From Cryptomeria japonica (Eukaryota > Streptophyta > Pinopsida > Cupressales > Cupressaceae): a stretch of 64,000 nt of DNA. Made by a program: the position numbers and the translations under genes. Numbering within the stretch: position 1 is the first letter of the stretch; every line of letters begins with the position of its first letter. The stretch lies in contig NC_081413.1 in NCBI RefSeq assembly GCF_030272615.1, positions 18,240,285-18,304,284 on the forward strand, written 5' to 3'. The notes beneath the pieces were generated by a model, which made no database searches, was not told the origin of the DNA, and was given only the letters and a program-made list of their open reading frames with translations. Of this stretch, positions 10,375-20,962 are shown in pieces.

Positions 10375-10439
<65 letters not shown>
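10375..10439. repeat. (TG)n microsatellite, about 32 units
   Basis: An uninterrupted TG dinucleotide run in the 3' non-coding part of Copia K. The open frame across it (alternating Cys-Val) is an artefact of the repeat. Confidence 0.97.
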
Positions 10440-10441
<2 letters not shown>

Positions 10442-10610
10442 TTTACTTTTCAATTTGGCATTGTTGTGAAAGGGGGAGTAGAAATATGTATGTGTGCTGT
10501 AAAAATTTTGTATGTATTATTAAGGGGGAGTTGAAATGTGTTTGTACTTTTTTTTTGTAAGCACACTTAGTTGTAAAGTTGTAAAATTTTCTAACTGTTA
10601 CCATCAATGC

Positions 10611-10623
10611 CAAAGGGGGAGAT
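10611..10623 (+). other. Polypurine tract of Copia K
   Basis: CAAAGGGGGAGAT lies directly before the LTR start TGTTGGATTG. Two weaker copies (aagggggag) occur upstream near 10470 and 10522. Confidence 0.8.
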
Positions 10624-11729
10624 TGTTGGATTGATGATGATTGTAATGAATGACTTCACGTGTTGTCATTGACGGAACATGTACACACACACATATGATC
10701 ACATTATCATTAGACAAATCGATATTACTTCTAAATTTACTTGTATTGCAACCGGTATTGGATGTTTATTTTATGATGGTTTAGAGAGTGTCAAATCGGT
10801 ATATGCAGGAATGGCTTGACACCAACTTGGAGATTCAACAGAGACCATCAAAGAAGAAAATGAAGGACAATCAGTTTATGTATTGAATATGGTTAACTCT
10901 TAACTGGTATCGATATTCCAACCGATATTCATTGATTGTGTGAGATGAGTTATCACTGGTTGTGATGAGTTATCCCTAACCGACAAATTTGGCGGCAATT
11001 TGTGATGAGTTATGTTTGATTGTCCAGATACACTGCACCTAGGAAATTGTGATATTATTTCCAAGCCGACATGAAATCTAAATATCTATATAATGAAATT
11101 ATGATGAAAAATAGATATGATATGATATGATGCAAGATAGAAGTGTTAAGTTGTTGAAGGCATTGCAGAATATGTTGGTGATGCAGTTTTGAGTGAGAAG
11201 AAGAGGATCTATTCAAGCAAGTTGTGCTACTTCTAGATCACACCGCCTGTTGTTTTCTAATCACTACAATAGTCAAATCCCCTAACCGGGTAAGCTCTAA
11301 CAAGCTTCATTGTACAAATCCTTTAACAAGGTGATCCATTAGTTTGGATTCTAAAATCCTCTACTGAGGTTACTCCTAACAGGGTACTACCTTTAACAAG
11401 GTGTAGCTCCTAACGGAGCTTTGGAATCTTTAATAGGATTCGCTCCTAGCAAAGCACTTTTGTAGACCTTAATCGGTTAGTTACCTATTACTGCACATAG
11501 TTAACTTGTGAGTCCCATCTCACCGTGGTTTTTTCCATTTGGGTTTTCCACGTATAAACACTTGTGTTATGGTGGATGTTTTACTTATTGTGGATGCTTT
11601 AATATCATTTTGGATTTCATGCATAGTGTTTAGTAAACTTGTTAAGTATCTCTACCGGTCAATGTTTCAAGTAGTATCATTTTGCTGTCACTGATTCATC
11701 CCCCTTCTTAGTTCTTTATAAGTTTATCA
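10624..11729 (+). repeat. 3' LTR of Copia K, 1106 bp
   Basis: It starts TGTTGGATTGATG after the purine tract and ends in ATCA before gypsy H coding. It has the reverse-complement form of the TAACNG array seen in A and F (about 11281-11480), the GGTTTTTTCC/GGGTTTTCC core (11519-11557) and a degraded ATTCA-CCCCC box near the end (about 11694-11710). The flanking 11730-11734 is cccca. Confidence 0.82.
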
Positions 11730-12952
11730 CCCCAATGTTTGTTAATTTTCTGCGAGGATTGGAGAAGAAAGACTTGGATTTACTATTCTCTTGATTGTAG
11801 TTGTTTGGTACTTGACTTGATAAGTTGAAGATTGGTTGTTGTTTGGTAGCATTGTTGTCATCATTCCTATTCTTTGACCAAAATTTAGGTTTGTCATTGT
11901 TATTGTTGTTGTTGATGTAGGGATTGTTGTAAAATTTTAACTCTCATTTCTTTACCATTGCATCTTCTATCTTTAGACCATTTTCAATCATCTTAGAAAA
12001 AGAAGGAGGATATTGCATTTTAAGACGGTAACTCATTTCACTGATAAGGTTGTCAATGAATATGTCCATTTTCTCTTGATTTGGTACATCTCTTGGTATC
12101 TATTGAACATTCATTTACATCGTTGTAAAAAGACCATGAAAGGTTCACCATTATTTTTCTTGACATTACATAAGTCTAGCATTGTTATCTCATTTCTTAC
12201 ATTGCAGGAGTATTGTGAGATAGATATGTTCACAAGTTCTTCAAAAGGTTTAATTCTAGATGGTAGTCTTGAGAACCATTCCATTGATTGTCCACTTAAG
12301 CTTCTAGGGAATAAACGCATTAGGTAAGTTTCATCGTGTGCAAATTCCATACTCAGTGTGCAAAATTCCTTAATGTAATCTTGAGGATCAGATTTCTCAT
12401 CGTATTTATCATATTTAGGGATTTCACAATATTGTGGGAATGGTATCGTGTTTAAAATTTTGTCAAAAGGATATGGGCAGATGTCCTCTAAAGAATATTT
12501 CTTGGAACTCGTTCCATTCTGCATATCTTGCATTTATTGTAAGGTTTAACAAAGGATTATCAATACGAGTTCTCCTTGTATCTTCATAAGTTATTCCGTC
12601 ACCATGCTCTCTTCTTGTATCATCATAGTCTTTTCTTGTTTTATCTCCTCTTGTTTCCTCATTATTTACTCGATTTACATCCTCGTTATTTGGATCATCA
12701 GTGTTTTGATTGTTACGCATCTCTGCATCTTGTTTTGATTTACATTAGAAGGTATTTTTTCTTTTGTTTCTCCAATAACTTTTCCACTAGTTTGTCAAAT
12801 TTAAAACCTTGTTCAAGGTCTCTAATGGTGTTATTGACTGCTTCTTCATCAACATCTGTGTATCCAAAAGTTTGAAAGATTGAATTTTCTTCTTCCATTT
12901 GTTTTTGTTGTTTTCTAAATTGCTCGTATTGAGCTCTAGTCCAAACTTGCAT
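11730..12952 (-). pseudogene. Gag, Gypsy H (5' part, frameshifted)
   Basis: Three frames follow one another. The first (12952-12740) begins MQVWTRAQYEQFRKQQKQME, with a heptad-like, charged N terminus. The second (12720-12463) is rich in D, E, N and R. The third (12533-12111) is the capsid-like core, with DPQDYIKEFCTLSMEFAHDE and MRLFPRSLSGQSMEWFSRLP. Further down (12110-11730) the same gag continues with several stops and an asparagine-rich stretch (poly-AAC codons near 11895-11915). The protein would build the element particle. At 11730 coding is cut by the LTR of Copia K. Family assignment rests on the core motif only. Confidence 0.8.
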
Positions 12953-14811
12953 GTGATTGTTTCAAAAACTTCCCAAGTTTTGAACTTCTAAATACAACTC
13001 AATAAGTGATTATTGGTTTAGGAAGATAAGTTTCGTTGATTTTACCACTGTTATTAGTGCATTGTGATAAAGCATCCTATTGTCGAAAGGCACGTGCTTG
13101 CAAAAGTTCTCCATCAAATTCTGTCCTGTAACTACGTAAATAGTGACAAAAATGGTGTAGGAATGTCCTATGTTTTAACAAGATCTTGCGATTAATATAC
13201 ATGAATCTTATCCTCTTCAGAGTAGCCTTATAACTGGGTTTTCTTTTCTTAAGACGATATTTAAAATTCATATAAGCATATGATGGTTTACAAGTTTATT
13301 TGATTCCAATGTGAGTGCAATCTTTATTTTGATATAACCTAGGTTCAAATAGGAATGATATATCCAAGATAATGAACAAAGTTTGATATGATCAAGTTTC
13401 GTGATAAAGGATTTGATATATCTTGATGAGAAACTAATAATGATGTTAATTTTTTCACTTGAGATGGTTGAATCTCTAAATTTTTGAATGTTTTATGCTT
13501 ATGAAAACCTTTGGAAATAGCCTGTTGGATTGGTAACCTGATTATCTGACTAGTTTGAAGACCTGTGATAGTTTTTTGCTCAATTCGAACTGATGATTTT
13601 TCAAGTTTTGACCATTTTTAAGAACATTTTTGTAGACACAAAAGACATAATGTTTTGAAAAACAAAATGCACAAGAAAGCGCGAATCATATGGTAGGCTG
13701 AGACAATAATTGTTGAACCTCACATGGGGTTTCCCACGAGGCTACGCTATTCAGAGTGGATGTTTAGGTGCTTCACCCCATTGGCTCCACCCACGACACT
13801 CACTTCTTTGAGGCAACCAAGCACCAGTTTCCATGAAAACTCCCCATGGAAAACTTCATATCTCTACTAAGAACCGTATGTGTGTGAGTCGCTTCAGAGG
13901 TTCGACCTCCTACGCCAACAATTAGAAGGATTTTGGCAGCTAGATACAAATGGTTTTTAGTAAGGGTTTCTGGTCATGTGGCCATACATGCAACACTTTA
14001 CACTCTATAAATACAAAAGGTTACCAGCCTATAGAGGTTACGCTCCATAGGGTTTATGGGGAAACATAGTGTTGGTGTGAATTAATCAGCACATGTTGTC
14101 TATGACTTTTGTCACAGACATGATTTATTTAGAGTGCATCGGAAGGACTCAGTATTAGCCCATTTCCACTTGGGTCGTTCCCCTCTCACTGGCCCCCTCA
14201 AGGTAGCTCGGGAAGGCAGACCCTCTAAAGGTTACACGTGAAGGAAACAAGTCTAGTTTTTTTATCACCATATGAGGGTGAGAGAATACTCACCTACTAC
14301 TCCAACAAGCATGAAAGACAAAGGTTTATTTTAAGCCTTCTAAAATCCATGCGCAACTACTTTAAAGAAGACACTCAAATGCAAGTTGCATGTTGTTCAT
14401 TATCCTCCTAGTTAAGCTAGATGAAACAAGAATGATCTTTTACTTGAAAAAAAACCCTTAATTTAGCTAAGTGAGGAAATGCATGAAATTTGCTCAAATC
14501 AACCCTACATGAAGATAAGTCAGTAATTTTTCAAAATTTTGGTCTTAGGCGGACGAACCTACAAAAGTATGTTAGCTGACAAATTGTGAAAATTTACTTT
14601 TGCAGATTATATGTTTGATAGAGCATATGTTCAACAGGGCAGAGCATATGCCTGAATGAATAACAAAAGCGCTACCTTGAAAACAAAAGCGCTAACCTAT
14701 TAGATGAATGCGCTACCAAATTTCACACAGGCTTGAAACTGGATTACAAATGTGTTAAATTGATTTTTATGAGAATTAGACATGATATTAGAGGGATATG
14801 TGCGAGGCCTC
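12953..14811 (-). other. 5' leader region of Gypsy H
   Basis: No retroelement protein motif was seen on either strand. A small open frame at 13271-13077 resembles nothing known. The segment 13712-13921 has TGTTG and CAACA at its ends and could be a small separate insert, but no target duplication is evident. Confidence 0.5.
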
Positions 14812-14830
14812 AGCCCCACGGTGGGCACCA
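14812..14830 (-). other. Primer binding site, tRNA-Lys type
   Basis: The plus strand AGCCCCACGGTGGGCACCA matches the 3' end of plant tRNA-Lys (T-stem, acceptor and CCA) at 18 of 19 positions, as I recall that tRNA; the one difference is G-to-A at a CpG. A retroelement read on the minus strand would pair with that tRNA here. The LTR begins four A residues later. Confidence 0.75.
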
Positions 14831-14834
14831 AAAA

Positions 14835-14949
14835 TGTTGAGGTTAAAGTTGAACTCCAAAGAAATGTCCTAAAACTTGTTAGTCCATCATAAAATATAAA
14901 AAGGAAAGCTACAGGAAACTTAGGCATTTATGTCAACATAAATACATCC
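14835..14949 (-). repeat. LTR of Gypsy H, inner part
   Basis: Starts TGTTGAGGTT next to the primer site and stops where element I begins at 14950. The rest resumes at 17571. Confidence 0.55.
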
Positions 14950-15300
14950 TGTTAGAGTTATCATGTATTACCTAATAATTATTTATTTAATTATTAGTCT
15001 CTTATCCTCTACGCTTAAGCTAAACTTAGGCATTTAATAATATGGTAGGTATTTAACAATTATTCTAATTATTAGATACACTTTATCCCTTTTGGGTTTC
15101 TTTAGGGTTGCACAACTTTCGGGTTGCATATTCTCCTTTTATAAGGATTGTATTGTACTTTTTATTTTATTCCCTCTCTGAATGATAGTCTTTTTCTTCA
15201 GAGCCATTATTGTATTTTTGCCTCCATTCTTCTCTTGTGACAGACATTTTGCTTGTAGGTGTTCTTGAGATATCTGAAGTTGTATTTCTCAACTTCTTCA
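14950..15300 (+). repeat. 5' LTR of element I, 351 bp
   Basis: Begins TGTTAGAGTTATCATG and ends CAACTTCTTCA directly before the primer site. A likely promoter element, CTTTTATAAGG, lies near 15136-15146. Confidence 0.9.
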
Positions 15301-15313
15301 TGGTATCAGAGCC
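15301..15313 (+). other. Primer binding site of element I
   Basis: TGGTATCAGAGCC is an exact complement of the initiator-Met tRNA 3' end and directly abuts the LTR. Confidence 0.95.
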
Positions 15314-17227
15314 TACATCTGTTGCTACTTGTTCCTGATTTTTTAGAAGATTTTTTGGAGGCTAGGGTTTCAAGTTTCTCAGTGTTTTTTTATTTGCATT
15401 TGGGGAGCTTTTTTGTTTTTAGGCATTTTGGGCTCAAATGAACCTCATCGTTGAGCTCAGAACACCTAAAAAACCCTCATTTTCATATAAAATTTGTCCA
15501 ATTTGGACAACTTTGGCTCTAGGAAATTTTTTTTGGTTTTATGCCTTTTTGGGGGCACATATTTCGAGAATTTTTTAATGGCACATTTTTTGAGGCACAA
15601 AAATCCATATGAGCGCACTTGACTTGTGTTAGAATTTTTTTCTCAAAATTTATTTATTTATTAATTTATTTTTATTTTTTTAAAGGGATTTTGATTTTCG
15701 GTTGCTGACATCAACATGACATTATGTTGACGTCAACAGTACAGACTGCACAATGGCCCTTTTAGACCCTCTTTGTGGCCTATAAGAGGGGTTTTTTTTT
15801 GTTTTGGCCATAACCTGGGCATACGATATCATTTTTTGGCAAACGAGGTATTGTTAGAAAGATAGTTTTGTCTACTTTCTAGATTTGTAGGTTTCATCAC
15901 TTGTTTTTGTTGCTGGTATATTCTACAGCCATTTGAAGTCAGAGGTGCTATTTTTAGTATCGAGCTCATAAATTTTCACCAATTTCTCCATTTTTTTCAA
16001 TTCCAGCGGTGTTGGGATAGTGTTTCAGAGCTATTCACAACCATCTATGTACTTTTTCCGGATTTTACTCCAGGTACATTTTATTCAATTTTTTGTGTTT
16101 TCACACTTTGGTGAATTACTTGGACATTTGAGCTCGTGGAAACTTCTCGTTTGGGTGCAATGACTTGTTGTTGGTTGTTCTTCATGTATTTCTAGTTTTT
16201 TGCCTTCTTTGAGCACTGCATACATCATTTTGTAAGCATTTTCTTTTTTGCAAACGCACTAAGATAAAGTGCCACTATGCCTTGCATACTTGGGATCTTG
16301 CACATCTTGTGCATTATTGTACTCGTACTCCATTATAAAGTGTCATTGGGGGGTTTGATGTTTTCTTTGTTTGCCATCTACCTTTATCAAGTGATTGTTC
16401 CCTCCATGATATTAGCCTCATAATGTGTGTCAAGTGAGTGTTCCTTCCATAACACTAGCCTTTATATGTGTTTGCACTTTTTGTTGCACTCTCGATGTTC
16501 CTGGTTCTTCATCATGAAGTTTTTCTTGGCATTCAGTTTTAGTGTACCTGTCACCTCTCCCTTGTCCATATTATAGGGGGGTTTCTCCTATTGGTTGTTG
16601 GTTCTAACACTTCCTTGGTTGGTTGGAATGAGCCATGTATTCAGTATTTGTTCCTATGTACTAGGCAGATATAGTGGCTAGTTACATATGCATTTTGATG
16701 AGATGGATCATTTCCCATATGGACACTCTTTCATTTCTATTTTTGGAGGCAGCCGTCCATCTTCGATTGATCAGCTCTTCAGACTTTGGTGTTTTTTGCC
16801 ATTTGTATTATCAACTTTAGTTGTTTGCCATCAGATTTGAGTAGTTTTATTTGAGGGAACTCATGCAAATTACAGTCTTCTCTACCCGATCATCTTCTAT
16901 TTTAGTGGAGGTTCTTCAGATCGACAGTTATTCTTTGACAGTGTTTGCAAGTTCTTCATGCTTCAGTGATTCTTTTTCTCTTCTTTTGTTCCTATCTTTT
17001 GGAACATTCTTGTTTGGAGCCTTCTTCAGTCCTTCACTTGTATTTGATCTCTTTTTGGAGTAGATTTTTTTCCCATGAGGTTTTCTCTATTTCTCCACTT
17101 TACAAAGATCTTTTGTACTTGGGTACCTCATCAGGATTTGTTGTCGGGACCCAAATTTGCCTTCATCATGTAGTTGCATTTTTTGCTTCATGCATTTAGT
17201 TTTTTAGCTACTCCCTAAGTTCATCTT
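15314..17227 (+). other. Internal region of element I, no coding
   Basis: T-rich sequence with only short open frames (up to 84 codons) that match no retroelement domain. It includes a 12-bp palindrome GTTGACGTCAAC (15726-15737), a bZIP-type core. No sign of former gag or pol. Confidence 0.75.
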
Positions 17228-17236
17228 AAGGGGGGG

Positions 17237-17570
17237 TGTTAGAGTTATCATGTATTAGCTAATAATTATTTATTTAATTATTAGTCTATTATCCTCTACG
17301 CTTAAGCTAAACTCAAACATTTAATAATATGGTAGGTATTTAATAATTATTCTAATTATTAAATACACTTTATCCCTTTAGGGTTTCTTTAGGGTTGCTA
17401 TTTTCCTTTTATAAGGATTGTATTGTACTTTTTATTTAATTCCCTCTCTGAATGATAATCTTTTTCTTCAGAGCCATTATTGCTTTTTTTCCTCCATTCT
17501 TCTCTTGTGACGGGTATTTTGCTTGCAGGTGTTCTTGGGATCTCTGAAGTTGTATTTATCAACTTCTTCA
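17237..17570 (+). repeat. 3' LTR of element I, 334 bp
   Basis: Same start and end words as the 5' LTR. It lacks a short segment around the 'gggttgca' duplication that makes the 5' LTR longer. Confidence 0.9.
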
Positions 17571-18390
17571 CAAATGATTTAAGCTATGAAAGAAATTCTT
17601 AAATTGCTAATTGCTTCAAACTCAAACTCACGGATGCAAGATAAAGACTCCTAGAATGACTATATGATTAGCTATTAGTTTCAAAATGGCTTAGGAAAAG
17701 TCATTTTATAGATTTTTGAGTGCATGAGCTTAGGTGGCAGAGGTCAATGGTCATGATCGAATCTTGCAAATTGGATGGCTATGAGCAAGAAGTTGAAGGT
17801 TCAGAGAAAGGGGGAAGGAGAAGATAAGTGTCACTCATCTCACCTTGACTGAGTTGAAGACTTGAGAGGATATAGGATAGTTGGAGAAGATGTAGGAATG
17901 AGAGGACAAGTGGACTCAATTCCTCCTAAGATATAGGGATGTTGGAGAGAATATAGAAGAAGGTTATGAAATATGTGTACGTACATAATATTTCATTTAT
18001 TTTGGAAGTTGGAGATAAGTAGCTAATAAATGATTTTATTTTGTTGAATTAATTTAGCCACATGATGGATGAGTTGGCAAATGAAAGATGAAGTGAAGTA
18101 TGAAAGGTGAGTTGGAAAAGGGACTAAATAATTAAGAAATTATTTAATTAATGAGACTATATGATAGTAGATAGAGGAATAATTAAATATTAGATATTTA
18201 ATTAATTGATTAGAAGAAAAGGATATAAATAATTAATTAATTAAATGTTTTAATTAAATTAATTAATAGAAGGACATGAAATGAATTAAATAAATTAATC
18301 TTTTCAAATTAACTATTTAATAGAAGAATAATTATTAAATAAATATAAAAAATTTATTTAATTGGTCATAGCCAATTTTATGTGTATACA
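17571..18390 (-). repeat. LTR of Gypsy H, outer part (tentative)
   Basis: AT-rich sequence with many TTAATTAA-like words. It ends at 18390 in GTGTATACA, so the minus strand starts TGTATACACATAAAATTGGC. That resembles the LTR start of J and M (TGTAGA.ACCTAAAATTG), which is why I place an LTR end here. No coding. Confidence 0.45.
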
Positions 18391-20440
18391 ACAGTTACAT
18401 AAAATATGAATTCCTATAAGAGAAACAAGGAGAGGACCCTCAAAAAGGGTTACAAAATTGTCTTTATAGATCATGCATAACTCAAATAATACACTGGGTT
18501 CAAAAACCCTAACCAACTAGGGTTAGGTTGCAAAAGAAAGAGGGTTAGATCCAAGTAGATTGACATGATGGTTGCATGCCTTGTAGATCCCCTGTCGAAC
18601 TAAGAAGGAGTAGTAATCCCTGAAATTAAGGGAGCTCCTGCACTGGGATGGAATATGAACATCCTCTATCAGACCCATAAGCCTTCAATCTGCAACAAAT
18701 GAGCATTGGCCTGGTTGAGGGAAATGTCTGTAGGAGCATGGTGGAGTAATGATAATGTCCCTCAACCCTTCTAAAGTTGGTTGGAGTGGATTATATTTGA
18801 TTTGGTTCGCCGACGGGGTCAGAAACTGATTTTTGACCCATTAAGTCAACAACCACTAGCGAGCAATTATTTAAAAATTAACATCCACCTCCGGTTGAAA
18901 TTTTGGTTGTTGGATATTACTCTATTATGTGCGGAAGATCATGCCATGAAAGTTGACCCTATCAACTTAAACAATCTCACCACAATATCGCAACCAAGGA
19001 TGGAACCTACTCTTTGACCGTTGCAATACTGTGGTGAAAAATAATTATTATTATCAAAGTTACTGCAACCTTGCAAGGGAAAGCAAATGCTATCCCCAAA
19101 CTGCCATGGTGGAGCAGTGATAAAACATTCATACTAATGGTAGACTATTGCCATATCGTAGGGGTCAAGTGGTGGTTAAGGATAATCACTATGATCCTAC
19201 GATAACATTATTCGCTCCTTTGCAATTAACCACTTGGACCTAACTGCTATGATAGAGCGGTAATCATTTCCTCTTAGCCCCACCAACGCCGTCACCATAC
19301 TACCAGGGGAATTTAACTTTCTTTTCAAACTACTGCAACAATGCAATAAGGCAAAGCGACCACTGCCATATAGCCAAGGGGAAACTACCATGAGCTCTGA
19401 TCGATGTGATAGAGCAGTAAATAAAACAATCACCACAATATTATCGGGGGGGGGGGCAAAGGTAGGTCTGAACCACTGTGATATTGTGATAAGACATATG
19501 ATTCTACCAACTGTCGGTTGTGGGTAAAAGGGTAGGTACCAAGACAAAAAAGAGACCCTCCAGCCAGTGAGTTTAAGTCAAGTGACTACCTCAACTAGTC
19601 AATGCAGGAAAAGAAAAAAGGTTGGAAAAGGCTAAGGCATGAATTCTTAAGGGTCTAGGGTTTAGTCATTTGGGGAAGTAATAGGGCTTTAGCCAGTAGT
19701 GTATCTTAGACTGGTTATTTTCTTGGCTAAGATTGACACAAAATGGTCAACAGGTACCTTGCAAGCTGACAAAAATAATGAAATTTCAATGATTGTGTGT
19801 GTAGTATAGGGGAAAATCATCAAAATTAGTGCCAATTAGATTAAGAATGGGAATCTTGAAACTGAATCTAAATAGCAAGTTTCAAACATGCATCAACGAA
19901 AGTACAAATGCAAATTAATTAAACTATCAAATATTCAAATGAAACTCCCTATTGATTTGATGTGTGTCACTTCCATTGCTCTTCTCTTTCCTACGGAGTG
20001 CTAGCTCTCAAAGTTTCATTTCTAACCTACAATATGACAACAAGAATTTGAAGATCGTGATTGTTTAAAAAGGGAGAATGGTGCCAAATTTATAGATTCT
20101 GGAAGGAAGATTTGAACAGTTGATATTCATTTGCAAACTGATTTGATCAACGATTGAGATTAGTTGAGATAGAACTGATTGAAAGAATGGATCAAATCAA
20201 TTGAGGGTTGAACTCGTTTGATTTATTTGTTAACTAACATGATTGATTAGTTAATTGATTTGATTGAGGAGATGATTGAATTGATTGATTTGTTCAAAAA
20301 AGGTGATCAAGAGAGTTAGAAAAGGTGATTGAAGAGTTAATTGAATTAACTGACTAATTGGTTGGATTGATTGATTAGTTAGAAAAGTTGATTGGGAGAT
20401 AGACTCAGAGTTAGTGGCAGTTCAATTTTTGGCATGTGTT
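18391..20440. other. Unassigned AT-rich DNA with a degenerate short repeat
   Basis: No gene or retroelement protein motif was found on either strand; the short open frames are random. Between about 19010 and 19510 a loose motif (ACTGC or ACTGT, then ATAT-like, then GTGATA or GAGCAGT) recurs about eight times. The stretch 20170-20400 is rich in GATT words. The left LTR of element J may start somewhere in 19.7-20.4 kb. Confidence 0.5.
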
Positions 20441-20949
20441 GTAGGAAATTAGCATGTGTTGTAGGAAATTTGAATTTTGGTTTTGAAACTTGAAATGAAA
20501 TGAAATTGAAATTGAAACTAATGATAAATTGGATGAAATACGAATTTGGGAAAATTTGAATTATTTGAAATGAATGAAAATTAATTTAAATAAATTTATG
20601 TAATTTATTTAATTTGAAGGGCATACTTAGGTAATTAAATAATTTAAAGAAATTATTTAATTATGGTAGGAATAGAGACTACACTCAATTAAATAATAAA
20701 GATCATTTAATTAAGTTAAATAAATCACAATTAATTAAATAATAAAATTACTTAAGTAATATTAGAGGGAAATGGTTAAATGATCAAATGATTAAGATAG
20801 AAATCGAATAATTAGTTTATGATGAAAAATGATGAATATTAATTAGGAAGAATAAAATTAGATTTATTAAATAAAATTATTTAGTTAATATAGAAGAATT
20901 ATTAGTAATATTGGTGTTTGTAGGCGTGGGACAATTTTAGGTTTCTACA
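20441..20949 (-). repeat. Left LTR of element J (outer end uncertain)
   Basis: Aligns with 24186-24686 along about 500 bp with small gaps. Composition is TTAATTAA-rich. Confidence 0.65.
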
Positions 20950-20962
20950 TTTTGCCCTCTTT

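Larger units (their letters stand above)
10216..11729 (+). mobile_element. Copia K: 3' end of a plus-strand LTR retrotransposon
   Basis: Only the 3' non-coding internal part (10216-10610), the purine tract and the 3' LTR remain. The body should lie to the left but is displaced by Gypsy B. On the right, the LTR ends against the gag of Gypsy H, whose coding starts within a few bases, so K probably inserted into H. The family is Copia by LTR wording shared with A and F. Confidence 0.7.
14950..17570 (+). mobile_element. Element I: coding-free Copia-type LTR element (LARD-like)
   Basis: Complete non-autonomous LTR element of about 2.6 kb. It has a 5' LTR (14950-15300), an exact initiator-Met primer site, an internal region of about 1.9 kb without any gag or pol motif, a G-rich purine tract (17228-17236) and a 3' LTR (17237-17570). 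The LTRs match along their length except for small gaps and scattered changes. The flanking five bases (catcc and caaat) do not match, so the target duplication is lost or a rearrangement occurred. It would need proteins from another Copia element to move. It sits in what looks like the LTR of Gypsy H. Confidence 0.85.
11730..18390 (-). mobile_element. Gypsy H: 5' part of a second gypsy-type element
   Basis: On the minus strand: LTR (18390-17571 plus 14949-14835, split by element I), a tRNA-Lys-type primer site, a leader of about 1.9 kb, then gag (12952-11730), where Copia K interrupts it. Gag wording (MRLFPRSLSGQSMEWFSRLP) is typical of plant Ty3/gypsy. The long leader and the Lys primer set it apart from Gypsy B. 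The LTR limits are tentative. Confidence 0.65.

Noticed and set aside
10360-10560. 66-codon frame with a Cys-Val repeat
   Set aside because: Translation of the (TG)n microsatellite.
13712-13921. A 210-bp block with TGTTGAACCTC at one end and CCTACGCCAACA at the other, the right end resembling the 3' end of a tRNA
   Set aside because: The T-stem does not pair properly, so it is not a tRNA gene, and the flanks show no clear duplication, so a small TRIM or second primer site is not supported.
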